Origin: UBA6080 sp964607515
GTDB lineage: Bacteria; Fermentibacterota; Fermentibacteria; Fermentibacterales; JCC-6
NCBI GenBank assembly: GCA_964607515.1
Contig: CAZSKU010000006.1
Span: 1 to 64,000, forward strand
Length of the DNA: 64,000 nt
Direction: 5' to 3'
Positions 17,674 through 26,479 of this stretch are shown here, piece by piece (position 1 is the stretch's first letter; every line of letters starts with the position of its first letter). Both the position numbers and the translations under genes were made by a program. The notes under the pieces were generated by a model that was not told the DNA's origin, made no database searches, and was given only the letters and a program-made list of their open reading frames with translations.

Positions 17674-17797
17674 GTCCCTCCTTCCAGCTCCCCCCGAAGA
17701 GGAGGGTATGTGAATGCTGACAGGCACGTGTCCGGATGCCCCGACCGTCAGCGGGCGTCCGGAGCAGACCCTTATCACATGGATAATAGCATGACTT

Positions 17798-18634
17798 TCA
17801 GCCCGTCAACAGCTCCCAGGCCTTGACGGTGTTCCCGAGCAGAAAGGCGATGGTCAGGGGACCCACCCCTCCGGGCACCGGGGTTATGGCCGATGCCAGA
17901 GGCTCCACCCCGGGATAGTCCACATCCCCCGTAAGGGTGCCGTCGTCCAGACGGTTGATGCCTACATCCAGCACTACCGCGCCGGGTTTGACCCAGTCCG
18001 CCCGGATCATGCCCGGCCTGCCAACCGCGGCAACCAGGATGTCTGCGGTGCGGCAGAGCCCCTGCAGGTCGGAAGTGCGGGAATGGGCCAGGGTGACGGT
18101 GCAGTTCTCCCGGAGGAGCAATCCGGCCATGGGTTTTCCCACGATGTCGCTACGGCCGACGATTACTCCGTGCCTGCCCCGGGGGGATATGCCGTGACGT
18201 CGGAGAAGCTCGATCATTCCCAGGGGTGTGCAGGGGAACAGCCCGTCCTCCCCCCTCCATAGCCTGCCCACATTCTCGGGATGGAGACCGTCCACATCCT
18301 TGGAGGGAAGAATGGTCGAGGCCACCCGGTGCCTGTCGTAGCCGGGGGGCAGGGGAAGCTGACAGAGAATCCCATGTATCACGGGGTCCCGGTTCAGGCG
18401 CCGGATCTCCCGGATCAGGGCTTCCTCGCCGGCGTCGGCGGGAAGAGCGATCAGGGTGTTTCTGATGCCCGTCCTGCGGCAGGCCTTTTCTTTGGATGAC
18501 ACGTATACCCGGCTGGCGGGATCGTCACCCACCAGCACCACCGCCAGACCCGGGCCCCGGCCCCGGAATTCCCTGGCTTCGATGGATAGGGTTACCTCCC
18601 GGGCCAGTTCCCTGCCGGAGAGGATCAGGGCCAT
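17798..18634 (-). CDS. folD: Bifunctional methylenetetrahydrofolate dehydrogenase/methenyl-THF cyclohydrolase
   Basis: A 278-residue FolD. The tetrahydrofolate site is seen in SRVYVSSKEKACRRTGI (Tyr and catalytic Lys) and GILCQLPLPPGYD, followed by PSKDVDGLHPENVGRL; the NADP site in VIVGRSDIVGKPMAGLL and the closing GGVGPLTIAFLLGNTV. It interconverts methylene-, methenyl- and formyl-THF in the cytoplasm and so supplies formyl units for the purine genes further upstream in the same orientation. It begins one base after rplU. Confidence 0.95.
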   Translation of the reverse strand: MALILSGRELAREVTLSIEAREFRGRGPGLAVVLVGDDPASRVYVSSKEKACRRTGIRNTLIALPADAGEEALIREIRRLNRDPVIHGILCQLPLPPGYDRHRVASTILPSKDVDGLHPENVGRLWRGEDGLFPCTPLGMIELLRRHGISPRGRHGVIVGRSDIVGKPMAGLLLRENCTVTLAHSRTSDLQGLCRTADILVAAVGRPGMIRADWVKPGAVVLDVGINRLDDGTLTGDVDYPGVEPLASAITPVPGGVGPLTIAFLLGNTVKAWELLTG

Positions 18635-18635
18635 G

Positions 18636-18950
18636 TCAGCTCTTCGTTATCTTGTCGATGACCACCGTGGTCAGGTCGCGCCGGTGACCCATGCTTTTCT
18701 CGAAGCCCTTGCGGCGCTTCCGCCGGAAGACCACGACCTTCTTGCCCCGGAAGTGGCTGTCCACCACCGCGCTGACTTTCACACCCTCGATGAAGGGGTG
18801 GCCCACCACGACCTTGTCGTCCTTTACCACCAGAAGGACCCGGTCGAAGGTGAAGTTCTCTCCTTCCCCGTTGGGAAGGCGGGGGACTTGGATCTTCATT
18901 CCGGGTTCCACCCTGAACTGGGCTCCTCCGGTCTCGATGATGGCGTACAC
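18636..18950 (-). CDS. rplU: Large ribosomal subunit protein bL21
   Basis: A 104-residue bL21: YAIIETGGAQFRVEPGM at the N-terminus, VGHPFIEGVKVSA in the middle, and the basic VVVFRRKRRKGFEKSMGHRR near the end. The start is GTG at 18950 behind GGAGG. It follows rng, the usual neighbour in many bacteria. The customary partner rpmA (bL27) is not next to it, and folD takes that place. Confidence 0.97.
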   Translation of the reverse strand: MYAIIETGGAQFRVEPGMKIQVPRLPNGEGENFTFDRVLLVVKDDKVVVGHPFIEGVKVSAVVDSHFRGKKVVVFRRKRRKGFEKSMGHRRDLTTVVIDKITKS

Positions 18951-19031
18951 TCAGAACCTCCAATTACAGGGCCAGGGCCCGGTTACCACAGTTGCCTCGC
19001 TCGCCGGAAACAGGGCCATTTATACCCCGCG

Positions 19032-20594
19032 CTACCCCGTGGAGTCAACCTTGTTGGAATCGTACCTTCCTGTTATCTCGTCGTGGGTGTCCAGGCTGAA
19101 CACCCGGAACTCGCTCTCGGTGAGCCTGGAATCTTCGTGGATGTTGGCCCGGACCCGGTCTCCCCGCCTGGCCAGGTATTCAAGCCTGTGGCCTTCGTTT
19201 TCCTGCAGGTACTTAGCCACAACCGGGTTCACCGAAACCACCAGGTTGCTGTGCTTCCTGTCGTTGGCCGCCCGCTCCAGGAACCTCTCGATCCTGGTCA
19301 CCACGCTTATGGGGGAGTGGACCCTTCCGTACCCCCCGCAATGAGGGCAGGGGTCGGAGAGGGACTGGATCAGGCTTGGCCGAACCCGCTTCCTGGTCAT
19401 CTCCACCAGCCCCAGCGGACTCAGCTGGCAGGTCTTCGTAGGGCTGCGGTCCCGGCCAAGTTCGCTTCTGAGGCAGTTCAGCACCTTCTCCTTGTGCTCG
19501 GGATTGTCCATGTCTATGAAGTCGATGACGATGATCCCCCCCAGGTCCCGCAGCCGCAGCTGCCGGGCCACCTCCTTGGCCGCCTCCATATTGGTCTTGA
19601 GGATTGTGTTCTCCTGGCTCTTCCGCCCCACGAACCTCCTGGTGTTCACATCTATTGCCACCAGAGCCTCGGTATGGTCTATCACCAGTGAGCCGCCGCT
19701 CTTCAGGGGCACCTCCCGGCGCATTATCCCGGCTATCTCGTCCTCCACGCCGAAGTGGTCGAACAGGGGCGTCTTTCCCCGGTAGACCCTGACCCTGCCG
19801 GCCAGATCGGGAGCCACTGACTTGAGATACCGGCTGATCTGCGTGGCCACGCTCCGGGAGTCGGTAACCACCGTATTGACGTCGGAGGTAACCAGATCCC
19901 TCATGGCCACGGTGATCACGTCGTGCTCCTGGTGGAGCAGCGCCGGCGGCTTCGCCTTCAGGGCGGAGTGGCCGATCTCCATCCAGCGCTTGACAATCTG
20001 GTCGACGTCTGCCTTGAAGTTGTCCTCGGACTGCCCCATCCCGGCGGTCCTGGCGATGATGCCGTAGCCCTCGCTACGGACGTCCTGAATGATCTCCCGG
20101 AGTCGGCTCCTCTCCTGCTTGTCGTGCACCTTTCTTGAAACACCGGCCACAGGGTCTCCGGGCATGCTCACCACGTACCTTCCGGCAATACTGAGCCTGG
20201 TGGTCACCCTGGCGCCCTTGGTGCCGATGGGTTCCTTGGTGACCTGAACCAGCACCTGGTCGCCCTTGCTCAGGGCCTTCTCGATGGGACCGGATGTGTC
20301 GCGGCACTTCATGGGCTTGCCTTCCACCAGACTCCGGGCAAAGGCCATGGAATCGGAGAAACCCTCCCGGACGTCGGATACATGGAGGAAAGCGCTTCTC
20401 TCCAGACCGATGTCCACGAAGGCCGCCTGCATTCCCGGCAGAACCGCGTTCACCCGGCTCAGATAGATGTTTCCCACAATCCGCTTCTCGTCGGCGATCT
20501 CCACGATCAGCTCCATCAGCCGGCCATCCTCCAGCACGGCTATCCGGGTGACCTCGGGGTGCTGGTTGATGACGAAATCAACCTTTGTTGTCAT
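19032..20594 (-). CDS. rng: Ribonuclease G/E family endoribonuclease
   Basis: A 520-residue RNase G-type protein. It begins with the S1-like RNA-binding region (VGNIYLSRVNAVLPGMQAAF, ERSAFLHVSD), followed by the RNase-H-like catalytic domain with metal-binding Asp in LVAIDVNTRRFVG and IVIDFIDMDNPEHK, then the zinc-link DPCPHCGGYGRV with two Cys. It lacks the long unstructured scaffold of RNase E, so RNase G is the better name. It matures rRNA and starts mRNA decay. It ends about 80 bases before rplU and starts 4 bases after the radical SAM gene. Confidence 0.93.
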   Translation of the reverse strand: MTTKVDFVINQHPEVTRIAVLEDGRLMELIVEIADEKRIVGNIYLSRVNAVLPGMQAAFVDIGLERSAFLHVSDVREGFSDSMAFARSLVEGKPMKCRDTSGPIEKALSKGDQVLVQVTKEPIGTKGARVTTRLSIAGRYVVSMPGDPVAGVSRKVHDKQERSRLREIIQDVRSEGYGIIARTAGMGQSEDNFKADVDQIVKRWMEIGHSALKAKPPALLHQEHDVITVAMRDLVTSDVNTVVTDSRSVATQISRYLKSVAPDLAGRVRVYRGKTPLFDHFGVEDEIAGIMRREVPLKSGGSLVIDHTEALVAIDVNTRRFVGRKSQENTILKTNMEAAKEVARQLRLRDLGGIIVIDFIDMDNPEHKEKVLNCLRSELGRDRSPTKTCQLSPLGLVEMTRKRVRPSLIQSLSDPCPHCGGYGRVHSPISVVTRIERFLERAANDRKHSNLVVSVNPVVAKYLQENEGHRLEYLARRGDRVRANIHEDSRLTESEFRVFSLDTHDEITGRYDSNKVDSTG

Positions 20595-20598
20595 CGGG

Positions 20599-22905
20599 TC
20601 AGTCTCCCTCGCTTATCCTCAACAGGGGAACGGTCTTTCCGTCCTCCCGGCTTGTGTATACCTCAGTCCTGGTGATAACCCCGTGGGGCACCCCCTCCAG
20701 CAGCCTGTCGAGCCTTACGGCGCCCCCGGAGGGGTCGGTCAGGACCCGCTCCCCCCCGGCGCTGACAACCCCGGGGGTTCCCCGGAGTATAGCGGTTTCC
20801 GCACCGGATATGTTGTACTCCAGAATACCTCCCGAATCGGGGGCAGGATCCTGCAGAGGAACCGGCCCGGCGGCCAGGATCCGAAAGCCCTCCGGAAGAA
20901 CGCTGTCCAGCCGGGCGGCGGCTTCCCGGGGGTCCATGGGGGAGTGGAGAAAAACGTCCACGTATTCGGCCCGGCTGGCCATGCCCAGGGGCAGGGGATG
21001 GCCGAACTTCAGGGAGGGCCTCCGGACGAATCCGGCCCCCATGCACACCGGCACGCCCGCCCGCCGGACCGCCCGGCCCCACATGCGCACCGCGTCCAGG
21101 TGGGAGGTGAAGCGGGCCAACCCATCCCTGGAATATCTTAGTCTGAGCCTCGCTTTTGGGACGTCTGCCCGGGAGTCTCCGGGGCTCCGGACTCCGGGAG
21201 AGTCACCCGGAAGCGGTGGAACATCCCCCGTGCACGCCCCGCACCCGGTGCATCCCGCCTCCCGGCAGTCCGGGGTGGACACCCCTTCTCCGGCTCTCAG
21301 GTACTCCTGCTCGAGCCAGTCCCGGCACACTCCGGTGTCCACCATCTCCCAGGGAAGCTCGTCCCCGGGTTCGGGCACCCGGGTCGGGCATGACCCGAGC
21401 AGGGAAAACCAGACGTCCTTCCTCATAAGGTCGTTCCAGGCGTCGAAAACGGCCCCCTCCCGAAAGGCCCGTTCCAGAATCCCGGAAAAATCTGGCCCGG
21501 ACATGGCCAGGGCCGCCTCCACCGCGGCTGCCTCGGGGTCGTTCCAGGATACCTTCGCCCGCCGGCATCCCGACCGGACAAGTCTGATCCGCCGGCGCAC
21601 CTCCCCGGGAGGCCTCTGAGCCACCCACTGGAAGGGAGTGTGGGGCTTGGGCACGAAGGGAGACAGGGCGACGGTGGTCTCCCAGCGTTTCCCTCCCGCC
21701 GCGGCGGCCCTCTCCGCCAGGGAGGATATGGCTCGAAGGTCCTCGTCGGTCTCCCAGGGGAGACCCACCATGAAGTACATCTTCACCCCTGACGCGCCCA
21801 TGGCCCTGGCGGAAGCCACCGCCTCCAGTATCTCATCGTCGGTGAAGGGTTTCCCTATCCTTCGTCTCAGCTCCAGTGTTCCCGCCTCCGGCGCCAGGGT
21901 GACGTGCCCCTTGAGCCTGCGCCCTGAGCCGGCCATCCCTTTCAGGGTGTCGGGTCTGAGGCTGGGCTGGGATATCCTCACGGCCATCTCCGCCTCGATG
22001 GCCCCGAGCCGCTGGGAAAGCTCGCCTAACCGGGAGTAGTCGCTGAAGGAGAGGGACACCACTCCGCCCTCCTCGAAGCCCGTGTCCCGGAGGGAATCCT
22101 TCATAAGGGCCGCAACGGTTTCGGGAGTCCTCTCCCGCACCGGCCGGGCCAGCTGGGTGGCCTGGCAGAACCTGCAGCCCCGGGTGCACCCCCGGGAAAT
22201 CTCCACCACAGCCCTTTCCTGGACCACCGAGGCGGTTGGCACTATCTGGCTGACAGGCGCCGGGGAATCCTCCAGGGACGGGGCTCTGGCCAGGCGTACC
22301 CTTCCCCGGGTGATTCCGGGCACCAGCACCCCCTTGATGCCGGCCGCGGCTCGAAGCCGATCCTCCCGGGAACCAGCCCCGGCCAGGACCGACATGAGTT
22401 CGACCCCCCCCTCCTCCGCTTCACCCAGGAAGAAGACGTCCACGAAGGGCATCAGGGGAACCGGATTCGCTATCCCTCCGCCGCCGGCCACGATAATCGG
22501 GGAATCCCCGGGCCTGTCGGCGCTTCTGAGGGGAAATCCCATCAGGTCTATCAGGCTGAGCACATTGGTGAAGAGCAGTTCAGACGCCACGCTGAAACCC
22601 ACCACGGAGCTATCCGACACTGGTTCCCCCAGCTCAAGGTCCACCCAGGGAACGCCCTCCTCCCGGTGCAGCAGGAGCATGTCGGGGGCCGGGTGATAGG
22701 CCCTTCTGACATCGAACCTTCCGGATCGAAGCAGCAGGTGCCTGACCACCTCCAGACCGAAGTTGGAGGCGCCGATCTCGTAGGTGTCGGGGTAAGCCAG
22801 GGTCACCCTGGGCCCTGAACCGTGGGGACGGGAGTTCCACTCGCCGCCGATGTACCTCTGGGGCGCCCTGACCCTGGGCAGAAGCTTCTCCAGTGGGTGG
22901 GTCAC
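20599..22905 (-). CDS. TIGR03960-type radical SAM protein fused to DUF2344 domain
   Basis: A 768-residue protein. The start is GTG at 22905, overlapping the previous stop as GTGA, which begins the conserved PLEKLLPRVRAPQRYIGGEW. Residues ~20-190 form a B12-binding-like domain; the radical SAM core has the 4Fe-4S motif ISRGCTRGCRFCQ. Near residue 590 an extra Cys cluster appears (DCREAGCTGCGACTGD). The C-terminal ~180 residues are the DUF2344 domain (RLRYSRDGLARFTSHLD, MGAGFVRRPSLKFGHPLPLG). This fusion, followed by rng and rplU, is a conserved neighbourhood in many bacteria, suggesting a ribosome or RNA role that remains unproven. Confidence 0.85.
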   Translation of the reverse strand: MTHPLEKLLPRVRAPQRYIGGEWNSRPHGSGPRVTLAYPDTYEIGASNFGLEVVRHLLLRSGRFDVRRAYHPAPDMLLLHREEGVPWVDLELGEPVSDSSVVGFSVASELLFTNVLSLIDLMGFPLRSADRPGDSPIIVAGGGGIANPVPLMPFVDVFFLGEAEEGGVELMSVLAGAGSREDRLRAAAGIKGVLVPGITRGRVRLARAPSLEDSPAPVSQIVPTASVVQERAVVEISRGCTRGCRFCQATQLARPVRERTPETVAALMKDSLRDTGFEEGGVVSLSFSDYSRLGELSQRLGAIEAEMAVRISQPSLRPDTLKGMAGSGRRLKGHVTLAPEAGTLELRRRIGKPFTDDEILEAVASARAMGASGVKMYFMVGLPWETDEDLRAISSLAERAAAAGGKRWETTVALSPFVPKPHTPFQWVAQRPPGEVRRRIRLVRSGCRRAKVSWNDPEAAAVEAALAMSGPDFSGILERAFREGAVFDAWNDLMRKDVWFSLLGSCPTRVPEPGDELPWEMVDTGVCRDWLEQEYLRAGEGVSTPDCREAGCTGCGACTGDVPPLPGDSPGVRSPGDSRADVPKARLRLRYSRDGLARFTSHLDAVRMWGRAVRRAGVPVCMGAGFVRRPSLKFGHPLPLGMASRAEYVDVFLHSPMDPREAAARLDSVLPEGFRILAAGPVPLQDPAPDSGGILEYNISGAETAILRGTPGVVSAGGERVLTDPSGGAVRLDRLLEGVPHGVITRTEVYTSREDGKTVPLLRISEGD

Positions 22906-23405
22906 CGCCAGGGAACCGCCTCCTGGGATACCGGGTTCGCCAGAAGCCCGGAATCCCGGGTTTCGGACAGCGTCGCCTTCATGGCCAGCGCCTCGGTGTC
23001 CATGGTTCCCGGGGGATAGCCGAACCTCCACAGCACCCCCCACCTGGCTTCCCCCACGGGAAATCCCCTTCTGGCCAGGAGCATGGTCCAGTTCCGGCTC
23101 CGGCTGTCAAGGTGGTCCCTCACAAGAACCCCGGTCCATGAAAGGCCGGCTTTCTCCCCCGGCGGGCTCCCGCCGGCGGGCAGGATGAAACTCACGTGCT
23201 TGTTGGGGTTCACTATGTCCGTGAAATGAGTGATCATCCCGGGCACGGCCCCCGCCTGCCCGGGCTTCATTACGAACTCCCACAGGTCGTACCTGAAAAG
23301 CTGCTCCGGTGCGGAGCCGGGCATGGTGCGCTTCAGGGTGTACAGGGCCGTAACCGCTCCGGGATCCGGGGATTTGAGCCTCACCGCCACGTAGACGGCT
23401 TCCAT
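22902..23405 (-). CDS. Protein of unknown function between purQ and the radical SAM gene
   Basis: A 167-residue protein starting at ATG 23405, where it shares one base with the purQ stop (TGATG), and ending in a GTGA overlap with the radical SAM gene. It starts with MEAVYVAVRLKSPDPGA and contains FRYDLWEFVMKPG, ITHFTDIVNPNKHVSFIL and NWTMLLARRGFPVGEARWGV. I do not recognise the family. Its place after purL and purQ raises the idea of a PurS-like partner, since the small-type PurL here needs a PurS, but length and sequence do not look like PurS. It is probably soluble. Confidence 0.65.
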   Translation of the reverse strand: MEAVYVAVRLKSPDPGAVTALYTLKRTMPGSAPEQLFRYDLWEFVMKPGQAGAVPGMITHFTDIVNPNKHVSFILPAGGSPPGEKAGLSWTGVLVRDHLDSRSRNWTMLLARRGFPVGEARWGVLWRFGYPPGTMDTEALAMKATLSETRDSGLLANPVSQEAVPWR

Positions 23406-24211
23406 CAGAGCACCTCCAGATAACGGGCCAGGCCGGTGAAGAACGACGCCCCGGGCCCGGGCTCCCCGGCCGGTCCCATGGCCCTCCGGGCGTCCCCCCA
23501 GGGGCCCGGAAGGTTGGGCGGGACGTGGAAGAGGTGCAGGGCCCGCTCCGGGTGGGGCATCATGGCGAGAACGTTGCCCCCGGAGTTTGTCACCCCGGCA
23601 GCGGCCAGGGCGGAACCGTTCGGGTTGTGGGGCCACCCGTCGGCTTCCTCCCCCCCCGGGGCGCAGTACCTGAGCACCGCCTGTTCCTCTGCCCTGGAAA
23701 GGTCTTCCTCCCGGAACACGAACCTGCCCTCGGCATGGGCGATGGGCACCGGAACCGGAGCCCCGTCCAGGTCCATCAGCCACGGACACTGCCCGGCGTT
23801 TGATCCTGCGGGTTTCAGGAACACCCAGCCGCTTAGGTAGCCGGTTCTGCCCGGGGCCATGTTGCCCGCCAGACACGCCTGCACAGCCCCCGGGCGCCAG
23901 CCGGGCACCAGCCCGCTCTCCAGGAGTATCTGGGCGCCGTTGCAGATGCCCAGCACCGGTTTGCCAGCCTGGGCGTCCCGGAAGACCAGGTCCATCATCC
24001 TCTCCCGGGCCGCCACCGCTCCGGCCCTCACCCTGTCCTGGAAACTGAACCCTCCCGGAAGCACCCAGGCGCTGCACCCCTGCCGGGAGGCATCGTCCAG
24101 CTGGTTCCAGTTGTAGATCCTGCCCTGCAGTCCGCAGGTGTCCAGTGCCCGGGCGGTCTCGTACTCGCAGTTGGAACCGGGAAACCTCACCACCGCCACC
24201 AGGGGCTTCAT
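23405..24211 (-). CDS. purQ: Phosphoribosylformylglycinamidine synthase, glutaminase subunit
   Basis: A 268-residue class I glutamine amidotransferase starting at ATG 24211 (ATGA overlap with purL). Motifs: VVRFPGSNCEYETA at the start, VLPGGFSFQDRVRAGA (oxyanion-loop region), nucleophile Cys in LGICNGAQILLESGL, and the C-terminal His-Glu pair in MMPHPERALH. It releases ammonia from glutamine for PurL. It is somewhat longer than the ~225-residue PurQ of Bacillus. Confidence 0.93.
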   Translation of the reverse strand: MKPLVAVVRFPGSNCEYETARALDTCGLQGRIYNWNQLDDASRQGCSAWVLPGGFSFQDRVRAGAVAARERMMDLVFRDAQAGKPVLGICNGAQILLESGLVPGWRPGAVQACLAGNMAPGRTGYLSGWVFLKPAGSNAGQCPWLMDLDGAPVPVPIAHAEGRFVFREEDLSRAEEQAVLRYCAPGGEEADGWPHNPNGSALAAAGVTNSGGNVLAMMPHPERALHLFHVPPNLPGPWGDARRAMGPAGEPGPGASFFTGLARYLEVL

Positions 24212-26478
24212 ACACCCTCCTCCCGCCACACCACAGAGGCAAGCATGTCCGACCACCGATCCCGGATACCCAGAAGGTCCACCGTCCATCCGTCGCCGGA
24301 GAGCCCGCCGTCGCCGGTGACCTCCCCGATCGCCCGGGCGTGGTCCGGCAGGCGGTCGGCATGCCGGGGATCCATCTCCAGAAGGTATCCCGGGGTCTCG
24401 GAGTACAGCAGAACCGGATCGGAGCCGGCCTTCAGCCGTATCCCCGGACCCCCGGAAGCCAGCACCATCTCCGCGGCGGCCATGGCCAGCCCGCCGCCGG
24501 AGATGTCGTGGGAGCCGACGATCCTTCGGGATCTTATGCCGGCGATGACCCACCGGGCCATTTCCGCCTCCAGTGGCCCCCGGAAGAGGGGGACCCGGCC
24601 TCCGGACCTTCCCAGTACGGTCCGGTAGAAGAGGCTTCCTCCGAACTCCCGGTGTCTGGGTCCCAGCAGGACCAGCAGGTTTCCGGGTTTTTTCAAGATC
24701 ATGTCGCAGCAGACCCCGCAGTCATCCAGCCTTCCGAACACAGCCACGATGGGTGACGGGGGGATGGACCTGCCGGAGGAAGACTGGTTGTAGAAACTCA
24801 CGTTCCCGCTCACTATTGGAAGGGGTTCGCCGGGCTCAAGGAAACCCAGTTGCCGGCAGGCCTCGGAGATTCCCTCGATACCCCTCTGGAACTGGCCCAT
24901 CACCGAAGGAGTTTCGGGGTTGCCATAGTTGAGGCAGTCAGTGGCGCACAGGGGCACAGCCCCTACGGAGACCACGTTCCTCACAGCCTCGGCCACCGCG
25001 TGGGCTCCTCCGAGGAAGGGATCCAGCTCGCCGTACCACGGGTTGCCGTCTCCGGAAACCGCCAGTCCGGCGGAACACCCCGGAACCGGAAGGATCACGC
25101 AGCTGTCGGCCTCACCGGGCCTGAGCACCGTGGAGCCCCTGACCTCGCTGTCGTAGTAGGACCACACCGCCTTGCGGCTGCAGCCGCCCACCGACAGGAG
25201 CATCGCCGGAAGGTCCTTCCCGGGGTCGCAGGGAAGCTCGCCTGAGTCGTCGGGGGATGAAACCGGAGCCTCCACGGGCCTGTCGTAGAACACTCCCTCG
25301 GTGATCGCCGAAGCGGGCGCGCAGGCTGCCTCTTCGCCGGCGCAGGTCACCCGGTACACAGGTTCCGGAGTGAACCGGCCGATGACCGCGGCCCTGGCGC
25401 CGGGAAAGAGCCTGGGCAACTCGAAACGCTGGTTGTAGATGGCGAGCACTCCCTCGGCGAACCTCTCGGGCACCGCGAAACCGAACCTCTCCTGTGTTTC
25501 GCTGCATGCCACCACCTCCGGGGGAAGCCCGGAAACGCCCACCGGAACCAGGTCCAGGTCCACGTGGATTCCCAGCCCGCCGTGGGCCGCCATCTCGCTG
25601 GTGACGCAGGCAATCCCTCCCGCTCCCAGGTCCTTGAAACCGAAGGGGGCTCCGGTGCCGAAAAGGTATTCGAGTGCGGCCAGGTTCGCCTGGGAGAGTA
25701 TCCTCTTCAGAAACGGATCGGCAACCTGAACCGATCCCATCCCCTGGTCCCCGTCCAGGTCGGCGCTGGCGAAGGTTGCGCCCCCGAAACCGGTGTCGTC
25801 GGTGGGCTTTCCGGTGAGAATGAAGACGTAGGGCTCCCTGCGGGCCTCGGGGGGCACGAAGCTGTGCACCACCCGGTCATGTCTGACGATCCCCAGGGCA
25901 ACAACGTTCACCAGGCAGTTGTCGTCGTAACCCGGATGGAACTCGGTGTCGCCCCCGAGGTTGGGTACCCCCAGGGCGTTGCCGTACTGCCATATCCCCT
26001 CCACCACGCCCCGGGCGATGCCCCGGCACCTCTCCCCGGAAGGCCCCATGGGGTCGCCGAACCTGAGAAGGTCAAGGCTGCCGGTCACATCGGCGCCCAT
26101 GCAGTAGACGTCCCTGACGATCCCGCCGATACCCGTGGCGGCCCCCTCCACTGGAAGCACCTGGGAGGGGTGGTTATGGCTCTCGTGGGCCACCACCAGA
26201 TCGTAGTCCACCCGGTCGTGGGTGCAGAAGCGCACCACACCGGCGTCCTCCCCGGGGCCCACCACAACCTGGGAAGCCCGGGTGGGAAGCCCCTTCAAAA
26301 GGCGCCGGGAGCTTTTATAGGAGCAGTGTTCGCTCCACATGATGTCGAACAGGTGAAACTCCAGCGGGGTGGGCATCCTCCCGAACAGACCGTGCAGCCG
26401 CCGGGCCTCGTCCACGGTCATGGCCAGTTTCCTTCCGGCGATCTCTTTCTCCAGAGCCTTTCCGAGGTCGTCGGTCAT
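24208..26478 (-). CDS. purL: Phosphoribosylformylglycinamidine synthase, synthase subunit (small type)
   Basis: A 756-residue small-type PurL. Motifs: FDIMWSEHCSYKSSRRLLK, VVAHESHNHPSQVLPVEGAA, GDTEFHPGYDDNC, FKDLGAGGIACVTSEM and the second half repeat GSHDISGGGLAMAAAEM. It catalyses the ATP-dependent amidation of FGAR in step four of purine synthesis, using ammonia from PurQ and normally requiring a small PurS subunit, which is not obvious here. It is translationally coupled to purQ and directly follows the GAF protein gene (one base). Confidence 0.95.
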   Translation of the reverse strand: MTDDLGKALEKEIAGRKLAMTVDEARRLHGLFGRMPTPLEFHLFDIMWSEHCSYKSSRRLLKGLPTRASQVVVGPGEDAGVVRFCTHDRVDYDLVVAHESHNHPSQVLPVEGAATGIGGIVRDVYCMGADVTGSLDLLRFGDPMGPSGERCRGIARGVVEGIWQYGNALGVPNLGGDTEFHPGYDDNCLVNVVALGIVRHDRVVHSFVPPEARREPYVFILTGKPTDDTGFGGATFASADLDGDQGMGSVQVADPFLKRILSQANLAALEYLFGTGAPFGFKDLGAGGIACVTSEMAAHGGLGIHVDLDLVPVGVSGLPPEVVACSETQERFGFAVPERFAEGVLAIYNQRFELPRLFPGARAAVIGRFTPEPVYRVTCAGEEAACAPASAITEGVFYDRPVEAPVSSPDDSGELPCDPGKDLPAMLLSVGGCSRKAVWSYYDSEVRGSTVLRPGEADSCVILPVPGCSAGLAVSGDGNPWYGELDPFLGGAHAVAEAVRNVVSVGAVPLCATDCLNYGNPETPSVMGQFQRGIEGISEACRQLGFLEPGEPLPIVSGNVSFYNQSSSGRSIPPSPIVAVFGRLDDCGVCCDMILKKPGNLLVLLGPRHREFGGSLFYRTVLGRSGGRVPLFRGPLEAEMARWVIAGIRSRRIVGSHDISGGGLAMAAAEMVLASGGPGIRLKAGSDPVLLYSETPGYLLEMDPRHADRLPDHARAIGEVTGDGGLSGDGWTVDLLGIRDRWSDMLASVVWREEGV

Positions 26479-26479
26479 C

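Noticed and set aside
22902..23405. Naming the 167-residue protein PurS
   Set aside because: It is twice the length of PurS and lacks its sequence pattern; position alone is not enough.
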